DNA of 64,000 bases, from the NCBI RefSeq assembly GCF_002803515.1, contig NZ_PHQX01000001.1:3534001-3598000 (forward strand), given 5' to 3'. The position numbers and the translations under genes are program-made. This DNA is from Stenotrophomonas lactitubi (GTDB lineage: Bacteria > Pseudomonadota > Gammaproteobacteria > Xanthomonadales > Xanthomonadaceae). Below are positions 54,114 to 63,863 of this stretch, in pieces (the stretch's first letter is position 1; each line of letters starts with the position of its first letter). The notes below the pieces were generated by a model. The model had not been told where the DNA came from and made no database searches. It saw nothing but the letters and a program-made list of their open reading frames with translations.

Positions 54114-54265
54114 TTAACCAGGCAGGTCGCCGCGCTCCGCGCACCGGACCCACCCAGCTGCGCCGGACCTTCCGCGCGCCCGACGACCCAGGGAAGGGGT
54201 GGCTGCCTGCTGTCTGCGAGCGCCTGCTGCTTCCACCGGGTCTCTCCTCTCCCTTGGAAGCCGTC

Positions 54266-56302
54266 ATGTCCCCTCTTCGTTCCGCGCGCCTGTCGCGCAC
54301 CCGCCTGGCCAGTGCTCTGGCCGCCGCCTGCCTGCTGACCCTGCCCGCCCTCGCCGCCGCTGAAGCCAGCGCCGATGCCTCGACCAAGGACCTGGATACC
54401 GTGGTGGTCACCGCCTCGGGCAACCAGCAGTGGATCAAGGATGCCCCGGCCAGCATCAGCGTGATCAGCCGCGAAGACATCGAACGCCAGCCGGTGCACG
54501 ACCTGGCCACCCTGCTCAGCCGCATTCCGGGCGTGACCGGTGGGCTCAGCGCCGCCGGTGAGCAGTCCAAGATCAAGCTGCGCGGCATGCCGTCCAACTA
54601 CACGCTGGTGCTGGTGGACGGCAAGCGCATGGGCAGCTCGGCCTCGACCAACTATCGCCCCGACCTGGGCCGCCAGGACCTGAACTGGATTTCTCCGGAC
54701 CAGATCGAGCGCATCGAAGTGGTGCGCGGCCCGATGTCCTCGCTGTATGGCTCGGACGCGATGGGCGGGGTGATCAACATCATCACCAAGCGCATCGGTG
54801 ACAGCTGGAACGGCAGCGCCACCCACAGCTACACCCGGCCGCAGGATGGCGACCGTGGCGACACCCAGCAGATCGGCGCGACCTTCTCCGGCCCGCTGGG
54901 CGAGCGCTTCGGCCTGCGCATCGGTGCCAACAGCATGCGCCGCGATTCGGATCGCTCCAACGGCGGCGTGTATGGCAACGCCTACGCCGGCGAAAAGGAC
55001 CGCAATGTCGACGCACTGCTGCAGTGGAAGCTGAGCGAGGCACAGGAAGTGTCGCTGGAAGCGGGCCATGGCGTGCAGCAGGCCTTCATCGCCCAGGCGC
55101 TGGAAAAGCAGGACGAGGGCGCATGGGGTGCCAGTGAGCTCAAGCGCAGTTCGCTGGCGTTGAACCATGACGGCAAGTGGGATTTCGGTACCTCCAAGCT
55201 CAGCGCGTACTGGACCGAGTACAAGAACGACATCGGCGCCACCGGTCGCTCCGAGGCAACCGATACGATCATCGAAGGCAGCCTGAGCACGCCCTTCACC
55301 CTGGGCGTGGACCACCAGTTCGCGGTGGGCGGCCAATGGAAGCGCCAGGAGCTGACCAACACCGACACCATCGGCCAGGCACCGATCGACTACGCCGGCA
55401 AACCGGTGATCGGCTCCACCCTGGAAGTGGATACCTGGGCGCTGTTCGTCGAAGACGAGCTGAAGCTGCACCGCACCCTGGCCCTGACCCTGGGCGCGCG
55501 CTTGGACCACCATGAACAGTTCGGCAGCCATGTCAGTCCACGTGCCTACCTGGTCTGGCACCCGAGCGAGCAGTGGACGATCCGTGGCGGCGTCTCCAAG
55601 GGCTTCCGCGCGCCGAGCCTGACCGAGAATTCGCCCAGCGCGGCGACCCAGTCCGGCGGCCGCGGCTGCACCTCGCTGATCCCGCTGGGCTATACCCGCG
55701 GCGGCTGCTACATGGCCGGCAATCCGGACCTGGACCCGGAAACCAGCACCAACCGTGAGATCGGCGTCAGCTTCGACAACGATCTGGTCGACGCCGGCCT
55801 GACCTACTTCCATACCGACTTCAAGAACAAGATCGAGTATGAAGCGCTGGGCAAGTTCAACGGCTATTGGTGGACGCGCATGAGCAACGTGCAGCGCGCG
55901 CGCACCAGCGGCATGGAAGGCAACCTCAACTTCCGCTTCGGCGATCACTGGCGCTGGCGCACCTCGGCGACCTGGATGAAGGAAGCCAAGAACCTGACCA
56001 CCGGCCGCAACCTGATCGACACCCCGGAGTTCTCAGGCTATTCGTCGTTGGACTGGACGCCGAACACGGTGTTTTCCAGCAGCCTGTCGGCGCAGTACAC
56101 CGGCAAGCAGACCGGCGTGGTCAGCACCTTCCTGAAGGCCTACACGCTGTATGACCTGACCGCTGCCTGGAACGTCAACGAGGTGCTGACCCTGCGTGGT
56201 GGCGTCAGCAACCTGGCCGACAAGAAGCTGTACGCCGACGGCTCCACCGACTACTTCGTCGCCGGCCGCAGCTACTTCCTCAGCATGACCGCGCGCTTCT
56301 GA
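54266..56302 (+). CDS. TonB-dependent siderophore receptor (FepA/CirA-like)
   Basis: 678 residues. Signal peptide (cleavage near residue 30, LAAAEA), TonB box DTVVVTA (about 43-49), plug domain (about 55-165) with GEQSKIKLRGMPSNYTLVLVDGKR and RIEVVRGPMSSLYGSDAMGGVINI, then a 22-strand barrel ending in LSMTARF. GNPDLDPETSTNREIG is a typical barrel marker, and a Cys pair in the loop GRGCTSLIPLGYTRGGC recalls FepA/PfeA. Likely imports a ferric catecholate or colicin-type ligand; ligand identity is inference. ATG 54266 gives a proper signal peptide, unlike the longer upstream frame. A Fur-like site upstream suggests iron repression. Confidence 0.9.
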   Translation: MSPLRSARLSRTRLASALAAACLLTLPALAAAEASADASTKDLDTVVVTASGNQQWIKDAPASISVISREDIERQPVHDLATLLSRIPGVTGGLSAAGEQSKIKLRGMPSNYTLVLVDGKRMGSSASTNYRPDLGRQDLNWISPDQIERIEVVRGPMSSLYGSDAMGGVINIITKRIGDSWNGSATHSYTRPQDGDRGDTQQIGATFSGPLGERFGLRIGANSMRRDSDRSNGGVYGNAYAGEKDRNVDALLQWKLSEAQEVSLEAGHGVQQAFIAQALEKQDEGAWGASELKRSSLALNHDGKWDFGTSKLSAYWTEYKNDIGATGRSEATDTIIEGSLSTPFTLGVDHQFAVGGQWKRQELTNTDTIGQAPIDYAGKPVIGSTLEVDTWALFVEDELKLHRTLALTLGARLDHHEQFGSHVSPRAYLVWHPSEQWTIRGGVSKGFRAPSLTENSPSAATQSGGRGCTSLIPLGYTRGGCYMAGNPDLDPETSTNREIGVSFDNDLVDAGLTYFHTDFKNKIEYEALGKFNGYWWTRMSNVQRARTSGMEGNLNFRFGDHWRWRTSATWMKEAKNLTTGRNLIDTPEFSGYSSLDWTPNTVFSSSLSAQYTGKQTGVVSTFLKAYTLYDLTAAWNVNEVLTLRGGVSNLADKKLYADGSTDYFVAGRSYFLSMTARF

Positions 56303-56312
56303 TGCGCACTGC

Positions 56313-56356
56313 GATCGCGCTGGCAACAGGCCAGCGCGATCGTGAGGGGCTTTTTC
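56313..56356. terminator. Strong hairpin after the receptor gene
   Basis: Perfect 12-bp arms GATCGCGCTGGC / GCCAGCGCGATC (56313-56341), then GTGAGGGGCTTTTT. It also lies just beyond the stop of the small leftward gene, between convergent genes. Confidence 0.8.
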
Positions 56357-56360
56357 AGGC

Positions 56361-56531
56361 TCAGTCGTTTTCCAGCACAGCCGGTGCAGCGTCGCGGCTG
56401 GCCGCGATGCGTGCACGGTCCATCGCAACCGCCAGTTGCTGGCGGGCGAGCAGTTGTTGTGCCTGCACCACTTCGGGTGTCGGCAGGAGCACCGGTCCGG
56501 GTGCGTTTTCCGGTGTAGCTGGTGTGGTCAT
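56361..56531 (-). CDS. Small protein, 56 aa, unknown
   Basis: A short open frame with an excellent ribosome site: GGAGG, four bases, then ATG at 56531. The product starts MTTPATPENAPGPVLLPTPE and continues as a Gln/Ala-rich helix (VVQAQQLLARQQLAVAMDRAR), ending AAPAVLEND. The front is proline-rich and disordered, the back an amphipathic helix. No signal peptide or membrane segment. Third-position GC is high, as in neighbouring genes, and it ends at the terminator hairpin. No family recognised; a protein-binding role is possible but unsupported. Confidence 0.65.
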   Translation of the reverse strand: MTTPATPENAPGPVLLPTPEVVQAQQLLARQQLAVAMDRARIAASRDAAPAVLEND

Positions 56532-56662
56532 GCAACCTCCATGGACATACCGCTGTTACCCATAAAACACCGGGGTGGCAGCGGAACTGCGCACCCTATC
56601 CTAAAAACAAGGCGGATGGGTGACGGCGCGGCACCGGGACGCAAGCCCTTTGCCGTAGGAAC

Positions 56663-56703
56663 GTCACATTTTTGACGCTCCAAGCTGGTTTGCTGAATGT
56701 GAC
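56663..56703. promoter_or_regulatory. Interrupted dyad upstream of the DUF2628 gene
   Basis: GTCACATT (56663-56670) and AATGTGAC (56696-56703) form a perfect 8-bp inverted repeat 25 bp apart, 47 bp before the ATG, enclosing a TTGACG that could be a -35. The half-sites resemble CRP-type TGTGA/TCACA but are everted and far apart. Candidate operator only. Confidence 0.4.
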
Positions 56704-56749
56704 TCACTTATCATGAAAACGTTTTCCTAACAGGGAAGTCCCTACTCAC

Positions 56750-57136
56750 ATGAACACCGTCGACCTCACCCGCTTCAGTCCGAAGTGGCAGTTCCGCTTC
56801 AACTTCTTCCAGCAGCACGGCGCCCCCAAGGAGCCCGGCTTCAAGCAGGCGTGGAAGGCGCTGTCCTTCGGCGACCGCCTGAAGATCAACCTGAACTTCT
56901 TCGCCTTCTTCTTCGGCGCGATCTATCTGTTCATCCTGGGCATGTGGCGCAAGGCGCTGGTGGTGATCGGCATCAACATCGTGCTGATCGCGGTCAGCCT
57001 GGTGCTGCCGGACATCGTGGCCCGTGCGCTGTTCATCGCGATGAACTTCCTGGTGGCGTCGAGCACCAACTACAGCTATTACCTGGAACAGGTGAAGGGC
57101 AACACCAGCTGGAACCCCTTCGAAGGCATGTTCTAA
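56750..57136 (+). CDS. DUF2628-family membrane protein
   Basis: 128 residues. A basic, aromatic N-terminal part (RFSPKWQFRFNFFQQHG) followed by two or three hydrophobic helices (about 48-65, 68-85, 90-108) and a tail with NYSYYLEQVKGN. The layout and the WKALSFGDRLKINLNFFAFFFG stretch fit DUF2628, small inner membrane proteins of unknown role. CAGGGAAG precedes the ATG. Alone between a dyad and a SMAG-like half. Confidence 0.82.
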   Translation: MNTVDLTRFSPKWQFRFNFFQQHGAPKEPGFKQAWKALSFGDRLKINLNFFAFFFGAIYLFILGMWRKALVVIGINIVLIAVSLVLPDIVARALFIAMNFLVASSTNYSYYLEQVKGNTSWNPFEGMF

Positions 57137-57147
57137 GCGGTTGCGTT

Positions 57148-57215
57148 CGCCGGGCATGGTCCGGCGACGCAGATTGGTTTGAAGATGCATCGACGCCCGG
57201 CCTTGGCCGGGCGTC
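57148..57215. terminator. SMAG-like half unit and bidirectional terminator
   Basis: CGCCGGGCATGGTCCGGCG (57148-57166) is a SMAG-like palindrome without GTAG. It is followed by a perfect 11-bp hairpin GACGCCCGGCC / GGCCGGGCGTC (57192-57215), 17 bp from the stop of the leftward chemoreceptor gene. It separates convergent genes. Confidence 0.75.
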
Positions 57216-57232
57216 TTCGTTCACGGCCTGGG

Positions 57233-59767
57233 TCAAGCTGCACGCAGCGATGCGTGCGGCCGGGCGTCAGCCTGCAGGCGGAAGCGTGACACCGCCACCG
57301 CCAGCTGCTCGGCCTGCTCTTCCATCGCCCGTGCCGCCGCCGTGGCTTCTTCCACCAGCGCAGCATTCTGCTGGGTGGTCTCGTCCATCTGCACCACGGT
57401 CTGGTTGACCTGTTCGATACCGGCCGACTGTTCGCGCGAGGCGGCCGAGATCTCGGCCATGATCTCGTTGACCCGGCCGACCTGGCCGACGATCTCCTGC
57501 ATCGTGCGGCCGGCGCCATGCACCAGCTGCGCACCGGCACCGACATGGCCGACCGAGGCGTCGATCAGCTCCTTGATCTCCTTTGCCGCGCCCGCCGAGC
57601 GCTGCGCCAGCGCGCGCACTTCGCTGGCAACCACCGCGAAACCGCGGCCCTGCTCGCCCGCACGCGCCGCTTCCACCGCCGCGTTCAATGCCAGGATGTT
57701 GGTCTGGAAGGCGATGCCATCGATCACCGAGATGATCTCGGCGATGCGCTGCGAAGAGGTCTCGATCTGCTCCATGGTCTGCACCACCTGGCTGACCACC
57801 TGCCCGCCTTCGCTGGCAACGCCCGCGGCCGAGGCCGCGAGCTTGTTGGCCTGCAGGGCGTGATCGGCGTTCTGGCGCACGGTGGAGGTGAGTTCCTCCA
57901 TGGACGCGGCGGTTTCTTCCAGGTTGGCCGCCTGCTGCTCGGTGCGGCGTGACAGGTCGCTGTTGCCGGAAGCGATCTCACCTGCGGCCAGGCGGATGCT
58001 GGAGGCGGACTGCTGGATCTGGCCGACGATCTGGGTCAACTGCTGCACGGTGCTGTTGGCATCATCGCGCATCACCGCGAACACCCCGTGGAAGTCACCC
58101 TCCATCCGTGTACTCAGGTCACCGGCGGCGATGGCGCGCAGCAGCGTCGACAGCGCGGCCAGGTTGTGGTCACTGACCTGCATCATGTTGTTCAGGGTTT
58201 CCACCATGCGGCGGAAGTCATGCTCGAAGCGCTGGGCATCGCCGCGCACCGCGAAATCGCCTGCCGCCGCCGCTGCGGCCAGCTGCTGGATCTGCTCGTT
58301 GATCGCCGCCAGATTGCTCTTGGTGGTTGCCATGGCAGCGGTGAATACCGCCTTTTCGCCCGGCAGTGCGTCCATGTCCACGCTCAGGTCGCCCACTGCA
58401 TAGCGCTGCATCACTTCGACCAGACGTTGGGTGACTGCATTGCTGTCGGCCACCAGCTGATTGCTGTCGGCCACCATGCGGCCGTATTCGCCCGGGAACA
58501 CCGAGGCATCCATGCGGTAGCTGATTTCACCGGCATCATGGCGGCGCGCCATCTCCGCCTGTGCGGCCATCACCGCCTGCAGCTGGCCACGCATGCCCTG
58601 CATCGCGTCCAGCAACCGGCCCACTTCATCGTTGCCCAGCGCCGGCATGGCGGTGTCCAGCTTGCCCGCAGCCACGTCGCCCGCGATGCGCACTGCCTGT
58701 GCCAGCGGTCGCACGGCCAGACGCTGCAGCAGCAGGTAGACACCGCCGCTGAGCACCAGCGCGGCCACCACACCCACCAGCAGGATGATCCACAGCAGCT
58801 CGCGGGCCTGCGCGATGATCACCGCGTGCGGCACCACCACACCCAACGCGAAGCGCTGCGGCGCGTCCCCCACTTGCAGCGGCACGTACAGGCGCACGTT
58901 GCCGGCAGCGTCGGGCTCGAACGCTTCGTACGTCTTGTCGGCGGCGATCTGCGCCAGCATGCCGAGGGTAGCGGCATCGGTACGCGGCTTGCCGATCTCG
59001 GCAGCGTTGGCCGAGGCCAGCACCACGCCCTTCGGCGACAGCAGTTCGACACGGCCGGCGCCCATCGGCGTCAACGTGGCCAGGTGCTTCTGCAACGCGT
59101 CCAGCGAGAAGTCGACGGTGAAGACGCCAAGGAAAGTGCCGTTCTCGACGATCGGCGTGCTCAGGGTGCTCATCAGCACCTGCTTGCCGCCGATATCGTA
59201 GGCGTAGGGCTCGCTGACCATCGGCAGCTTGTCGCGGCTGGGCACCATGTACCAGTTGCCCGAGCCGCTGGGGGTCTCGGTGTAGTCGGTCATCGTCGAC
59301 TGCTGCGGCTTGCCGTCCTGCCAGGCCCAGTAGCTCATGTAGCGGCCGGTGGCGTCGTGCGCCTCGCTGTTGATGAATTCGGCGTCCTTGCCGTCGAAGG
59401 CATTGGCCTCCCACATGGTGCTCTTGCCCAGCCATTCCGGGTGCGCGTGCAGCTGCTCGCCGATGACGTTGGCCAGGCTGGCGCGATCAGGCGCATCACC
59501 GCGCGCACGCTGGGCCAGCACGGTTTCCACCATTGCATCGTTGCTGGCAAAGGCCGTGCCCAGGTCGGCAGCCACCTGGCGTGCCTCGGCACGGGCTTCG
59601 CTGGCCATGGTCTGCCGCGAGGACGACACCAGCGCCGAACTGGCCTGGTGATAGATCAGGAACGCGGTCGCGCCGAAGCACAGCAACGCGATCACCGCGG
59701 TGCCCAGCATCAGCTTGTGGGCGATGCTGCCGGGGCGACGGGCAGCGACGGAACGGGAAGAAGACAT
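57233..59767 (-). CDS. Methyl-accepting chemotaxis protein with Cache domain and serial HAMPs
   Basis: 844 residues. N-terminal helix (about 18-40), periplasmic Cache-type sensor (about 42-300, including [13 protein letters not shown] and the central [23 protein letters not shown]), second helix (about 315-340), HAMP, then at least two further HAMP-like repeats ([37 protein letters not shown]) and the signalling domain with the conserved hairpin tip [20 protein letters not shown]. Ends ASLRAA with no CheR/CheB pentapeptide, so it depends on helper receptors for adaptation. ATG 59767 has only a weak ribosome site. No che or fli genes nearby. Confidence 0.93.
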   Translation of the reverse strand: MSSSRSVAARRPGSIAHKLMLGTAVIALLCFGATAFLIYHQASSALVSSSRQTMASEARAEARQVAADLGTAFASNDAMVETVLAQRARGDAPDRASLANVIGEQLHAHPEWLGKSTMWEANAFDGKDAEFINSEAHDATGRYMSYWAWQDGKPQQSTMTDYTETPSGSGNWYMVPSRDKLPMVSEPYAYDIGGKQVLMSTLSTPIVENGTFLGVFTVDFSLDALQKHLATLTPMGAGRVELLSPKGVVLASANAAEIGKPRTDAATLGMLAQIAADKTYEAFEPDAAGNVRLYVPLQVGDAPQRFALGVVVPHAVIIAQARELLWIILLVGVVAALVLSGGVYLLLQRLAVRPLAQAVRIAGDVAAGKLDTAMPALGNDEVGRLLDAMQGMRGQLQAVMAAQAEMARRHDAGEISYRMDASVFPGEYGRMVADSNQLVADSNAVTQRLVEVMQRYAVGDLSVDMDALPGEKAVFTAAMATTKSNLAAINEQIQQLAAAAAAGDFAVRGDAQRFEHDFRRMVETLNNMMQVSDHNLAALSTLLRAIAAGDLSTRMEGDFHGVFAVMRDDANSTVQQLTQIVGQIQQSASSIRLAAGEIASGNSDLSRRTEQQAANLEETAASMEELTSTVRQNADHALQANKLAASAAGVASEGGQVVSQVVQTMEQIETSSQRIAEIISVIDGIAFQTNILALNAAVEAARAGEQGRGFAVVASEVRALAQRSAGAAKEIKELIDASVGHVGAGAQLVHGAGRTMQEIVGQVGRVNEIMAEISAASREQSAGIEQVNQTVVQMDETTQQNAALVEEATAAARAMEEQAEQLAVAVSRFRLQADARPHASLRAA

Positions 59768-59984
59768 GGGAGGATCCGCAGGCAGTTCAGGTCGACCGGT
59801 GCCACCAGGGCACCGCGCAGATGCGCGATCCATCGCGCGGGCCGCCTGCCCTGCCGGATCGGAACCCGGCGCAGGAAAGCGCGCACCGGGTTAGCGGCCA
59901 TGGCCGGGCGAGGTTGAGGCCCACCGCACGCACAAACCTGAACCTGCTCAGCTGCGGCCGTCGACAGCGGGCCGTGCTACTCGG

Positions 59985-60887
59985 CTACTCGGCCACGCGG
60001 TCGCGGATCCACTCCGCACGGGGCAGGACCTCGATGCTGCCCGCGGCGTACTGCTGCAGAACGTCCTCGGGACCGAAACGCGGCTGCCAGCCCAGCGCTG
60101 CGCGCATCCGGCTGCTGTCATAGACCCGGTCGATGCTGAGCGGCAACGGCCAGCCACGGCGCTCGAACTCGGCCAGCAGCTGCGGTGCGCGGCGCGCCAG
60201 CACCTGGCGCGGATCGGCCGCCAGCTGCAGGCAGTCCTCGCGGCGGAACGGCGTAGGGGCACAGGCGAGGTAGCGCTGGAAGGGCGCGCCTTCATCGTGA
60301 AGCAGCGCGGCATGCGCGCTGGCCACGTCGCGCGCGTCGATACCGCGGTGCAGGCGGAACATCGCCATGCGATCAGGCGGCTCGGGGAAGCAGCGTGCCA
60401 TCCGCAGCACGCGCACGGTGAACGATGTGCTGGCCGCCGCTTCGGCAGCCGCTTCCGCCTGCAGCTTGGTGCGATGGTAGATGGTGCGTGGCAGCGGCTC
60501 GGTGTCCTCGTCGATCCAACGGCAGCCGCCGGACACCACGGCATGGCCGTACAACGCCGTGGTGCTGGTCAGCACGAAGCGCTGCACGCCAGCCTCGCGC
60601 GCAAGCTGCAGCAGGTTCGCGGTGGCCTCCACGTTGATCTGCTGGAACACCGCGTCGGGTACCAGGCCCACGTGGGGTGCGTGCAGTGCCGCGGTGTGGA
60701 TCACGGCATCGACCCCCTGCACAGCGCGCTCCAGCGCCCGGCGGTCGGTGACATCGGCAATCACCCGCGTGGTGGCGAAGGGACTGCGATCCAGCCCCAC
60801 CACCTCATTGGTACCCGCCAGCGCACCGAAGATCGCGCGCCCTATCCGCCCGGAACTTCCGGTCAACAGAATCTTCATTGAATCCAT
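59985..60887 (-). CDS. NAD(P)-dependent epimerase/dehydratase (extended SDR)
   Basis: 300 residues. Rossmann start MKILLTGSSGRIGRAIFGAL with the GxxGxxG motif, DVTD for adenine binding, and HTAA. The catalytic triad is a Ser/Thr in TSTTALYG and a YxxxK-like YHRTKLQ. The substrate half (about 165-300) contains ARDVASAHAALLHD. Probably acts on a nucleotide sugar or a small carbonyl; substrate unknown. Start is ATG 60887 or the in-frame ATG 60878. Monocistronic. Confidence 0.87.
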   Translation of the reverse strand: MDSMKILLTGSSGRIGRAIFGALAGTNEVVGLDRSPFATTRVIADVTDRRALERAVQGVDAVIHTAALHAPHVGLVPDAVFQQINVEATANLLQLAREAGVQRFVLTSTTALYGHAVVSGGCRWIDEDTEPLPRTIYHRTKLQAEAAAEAAASTSFTVRVLRMARCFPEPPDRMAMFRLHRGIDARDVASAHAALLHDEGAPFQRYLACAPTPFRREDCLQLAADPRQVLARRAPQLLAEFERRGWPLPLSIDRVYDSSRMRAALGWQPRFGPEDVLQQYAAGSIEVLPRAEWIRDRVAE

Positions 60888-61020
60888 TCACTCGACAGCG
60901 CCCGGGACCTACCGGGATATACCGATTCTAGGCAAGCCCGATGGCATCGGCGATAGGAACCGATGACATTCTGCATGCCATCGCCGTCGGGTCGGCGGCG
61001 CTTGACCCGGCAACAGGCAC

Positions 61021-61794
61021 TTACGCCTCCGAGCGGGCCGACACCAGCCGCAGGAAGGCTTCGTTCTGGTAGCGGCTCATGCGCAGCTGCTGGCCGTTCT
61101 CCAGGGTGAGTACGTGATGGCCGTTGAACCAGGGGTGGATCGTCCTGACCCGCGCTATGTTGACGATGGCCGAGCGATGCACCCGGGCGAAATGCCGGGG
61201 ATCAAGCCGTTCAGCCAGGCTGTTCATTGTTTCGCGAAGCTCATGCACGCGATCGGCCAGATGCAGCTGCACCGTATTGCGATTGGCGCGGATCCAGAGG
61301 ATGTCCTGCACCGCCACCAGCAGCACTGCCTCGCCATCACGTACGGCGATACGCTGCAGATGATCCTCGCGCCTGCGCAGCACATCCAGCGCCTGCAGCA
61401 GGCGCGTGTTGTCGGCTGCATTGGCGACCTGGGCCAGCCGGGACTTCGCGCGCAGCAACGTGGCCGCGAAACGCTCGCGGCTGAAGGGCTTTACGAGGTA
61501 ATCCAGCGCGTTGGCCTCGAATGCACGTACCGCGTACTGCTCGTACGCGGTGACGAATACCGTGGCCGGCATCCGCGCGGCACCGATGGTAGCCAGCACG
61601 TCCAGACCGGTGATGCCAGGCATCTGCACATCCAGGAACACCAGGTCCGGCGACTGCGCGCGGATGGCTGCCACAGCAGACACTCCGTCACCGCACTCGG
61701 CCAGACTGTCGATGTCTGCATCACCGTGCAGCAGGCGCGTCACCGCGCGCCGGGCGATTGGCTCATCGTCCACCACCAGCACGCTCAGGCTCAT
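61021..61794 (-). CDS. LytTR-family response regulator
   Basis: 257 residues. Receiver with VVDDEP, phospho-acceptor Asp in VFLDVQMPG, and LVKPFSRERF. A helical linker (about 125-150) leads to the LytTR domain with ILWIRANRNTVQLHL and FARVHRSAIVNIARV. Its ATG overlaps the kinase stop (ATGA). This is the second LytTR/LytS pair in the window; similarity with the algR product is moderate and they are not a recent duplication. Confidence 0.9.
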   Translation of the reverse strand: MSLSVLVVDDEPIARRAVTRLLHGDADIDSLAECGDGVSAVAAIRAQSPDLVFLDVQMPGITGLDVLATIGAARMPATVFVTAYEQYAVRAFEANALDYLVKPFSRERFAATLLRAKSRLAQVANAADNTRLLQALDVLRRREDHLQRIAVRDGEAVLLVAVQDILWIRANRNTVQLHLADRVHELRETMNSLAERLDPRHFARVHRSAIVNIARVRTIHPWFNGHHVLTLENGQQLRMSRYQNEAFLRLVSARSEA

Positions 61795-62912
61795 GCGGCG
61801 CTGCCGTGCACGACAAACTCGGGAGCATCATCGGCATCGTCCAGCATCCGCAGTGGCAACCGGACCCGGCAGGCCACACCCTGCGGCCAGAGCAGGTCCA
61901 GGCACACCTCGGCCGCATCGCCATACAGCTCGCGCAGGCGCAGCCGCGTGTTGGACAGGCCGATACCATGGCCACCTGGCGCCCCGGGCTGCTGCAGCGT
62001 GCTGTTCTGGTTGCGCACCTCGATGCACAGCATGTCACCGTCGCGGCGGCCCTCGATCTCGATGGTGTCCTCGCCAAGGTTGCGGCCGATGCCATGGCGC
62101 AGCGCGTTTTCCACCAGCGGCTGCAGGATCAGGCTTGGAACCGCGCCATCAAGCAGTTCCGGTGCAACGTAGATGCGGCTGTGCAGGCGATCCTTGAAGC
62201 GCGTGCGCTGGATGCCCAGGTACAGCTCGATCAACTCCAGTTCCTGGCGCAGGCTGATTTCCTGGCCGTCGTAGTCTTCCAGAAAGGCACGCAGCAGCTC
62301 GCTCAGGCGCAGCAGCATGTCTTCGGCACTGGCCTTGTCTTCATCCAGCAGGGTGATGATTGCGTGCAGCGTATTGAACAGGAAATGTGGCTGCAGCTGC
62401 GACTTCAATGCCAGCAACCGCGACTGTGCCAGCTCGGTCGCCAGCCTGCTTGCCTCGACCTCGCGGCGCACCTTTTCCTGCTGGAAATGCAGCGCCTGCT
62501 GGATCGCGAAAAGGGCCCAATAGGTCAGCAGGCCCATCGCGAAATGCTGGGCAATGAAGTACCACAGCTGCTCGCCAAAGCTGCTGGGCTCGAACCAGGT
62601 GGACACCAGGGCTCCCACCACCATCGCCAGCCCGGTTACTCCCGCGCTGGCCAGCAGCTGCATGCCCATACCGGCCAGCCTTCGCTCGGGCCGCAGCGGA
62701 TAGCGTTCGCCCAGGGCGAACACCAGCGGCGCCAGCGCCGCCCAGGTGAACCACTGGATCATCGACCAGCGCAGGTAGACCTCGAACGGAAATGACTGGC
62801 CCTGCAGGCTGTGGCTCAACACCCTCTGCAGGGTGAAGGCGAACGCAACCGCCAGCCACAGCAGCAGGTAACGCAGCACGTCGATCTGGGTATGGCCAAG
62901 GCGGATCTTCAT
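61791..62912 (-). CDS. LytS-family sensor histidine kinase
   Basis: 373 residues. About four membrane helices (about 10-135), a short coiled coil, then the His_kinase domain with phospho-His in QPHFLFNTLHAIITLLDED and a HATPase domain with LILQPLVENALRHG and GIGLSNTRLRLRELYG. It has no extracytoplasmic sensor domain, so the signal is likely sensed in the membrane. ATG 62912 (MKIRLGHTQ) is preferred; the upstream frame reads through intergenic sequence. Confidence 0.9.
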   Translation of the reverse strand: MKIRLGHTQIDVLRYLLLWLAVAFAFTLQRVLSHSLQGQSFPFEVYLRWSMIQWFTWAALAPLVFALGERYPLRPERRLAGMGMQLLASAGVTGLAMVVGALVSTWFEPSSFGEQLWYFIAQHFAMGLLTYWALFAIQQALHFQQEKVRREVEASRLATELAQSRLLALKSQLQPHFLFNTLHAIITLLDEDKASAEDMLLRLSELLRAFLEDYDGQEISLRQELELIELYLGIQRTRFKDRLHSRIYVAPELLDGAVPSLILQPLVENALRHGIGRNLGEDTIEIEGRRDGDMLCIEVRNQNSTLQQPGAPGGHGIGLSNTRLRLRELYGDAAEVCLDLLWPQGVACRVRLPLRMLDDADDAPEFVVHGSAA

Positions 62913-63089
62913 TGCATGCGTCCCGGTGCCCGGAGCGGGCCAGCGCCATCTTAGGCACAGCATGGCCGGCAATGAAGCGCGGCGATGACCGATTGCGATT
63001 GGTCCTGCTGTCGCGACGATTCGTCCCGGATCGATTGCAGGCGCGTGGCCTCCACCGCCAGATGGCGATGTCCCCAACGGAGATCCCTC

Positions 63090-63422
63090 ATGCACCTGCC
63101 CCGCACCCTGCTCGCTGCCAGCCTGTTGTGCATTGCCGCCAGCGCGCCTGCTGCGCCACTGCACTACCTGACCCTGATCAACCGCGCCCATGCAGCTGCC
63201 ACGTCGGTGGAAGTCGCGGCGAGTGAAACCGACGCATTCCATGCCCTGGCATTGGCCGGGCCCATCGCGGGAGGTGGCGGCCAGGCGACAGTGGCACTGC
63301 GCGGAACCGGTTGCCGCGTCGATCTGCGCATCTCCTTCAACGATCGGCGCCGGATCCTGTACAGCAACACCGATGTCTGCCGCGGTGACCGGCTGCTGAT
63401 CTCGGCGCTCCCTGCGCGATAA
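63090..63422 (+). CDS. Small exported protein, 110 aa, unknown
   Basis: Signal peptide (MHLPRTLLAASLLCIAASAP, cleavage near residue 20) and a mature part of about 90 residues: HYLTLINRAHAAATSVEV, a Gly-rich turn (AGGGGQATVAL), GTGCRVDLRI and a second Cys in NTDVCRG, a possible disulfide pair. It resembles a small beta-sandwich. No family recognised. Divergent from the kinase gene, with a weak GGAGA ribosome site. Confidence 0.65.
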   Translation: MHLPRTLLAASLLCIAASAPAAPLHYLTLINRAHAAATSVEVAASETDAFHALALAGPIAGGGGQATVALRGTGCRVDLRISFNDRRRILYSNTDVCRGDRLLISALPAR

Positions 63423-63551
63423 CCGGTTGTCAAACGCATGCGCAGGACATGTGAGTCCAATGGGGCCGACGTCCACCTGCCGTTAGCCCGCGATGTGGAG
63501 CATGAAGCCGTCGCTGATGGCGGCATCCCATTCCACATCCGGAGACTGGCA

Positions 63552-63854
63552 ATGGCCAACTCACATACTGGCAGCAGCAATCGTGGCTTCGCCTCGATGG
63601 ACGAGGACAAACAGCGCGCGATCGCATCGAAAGGCGGACGCGCCGCACACGCATCCGGCAATGCGCACCAATTCAGCCCGGATGAGGCCCGCGTGGCGGG
63701 CCGCAAGGGAGGCGAAGTGATCAGCCAGGATCGCCAGCACATGGCCGCGATCGGGCGCGAAGGTGGCCATGCACGGCATGCCAGTGCCCGCCAGCAACAG
63801 CAGCTGCAACGGCAGGACATGCCCGGCAAGCCTGGCAGCGGTCAACAAGGCTGA
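63552..63854 (+). CDS. KGG-repeat general stress protein (con-10/GsiB type)
   Basis: 100 residues, hydrophilic and probably disordered. Three KGG-type repeats are visible: FASMDEDKQRAIASKGGRAAH, FSPDEARVAGRKGGEV and MAAIGREGGHARH, followed by a Gln-rich tail. Such proteins accumulate under desiccation, starvation or general stress. GGAGA lies about 7 bases before ATG 63552. Confidence 0.88.
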   Translation: MANSHTGSSNRGFASMDEDKQRAIASKGGRAAHASGNAHQFSPDEARVAGRKGGEVISQDRQHMAAIGREGGHARHASARQQQQLQRQDMPGKPGSGQQG

Positions 63855-63863
63855 GTTGTTGGG

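Noticed and set aside
61021..62912. Recent duplication of algZ-algR
   Set aside because: Same families, but the proteins differ in length, membrane layout and motifs, and the esterase is missing.
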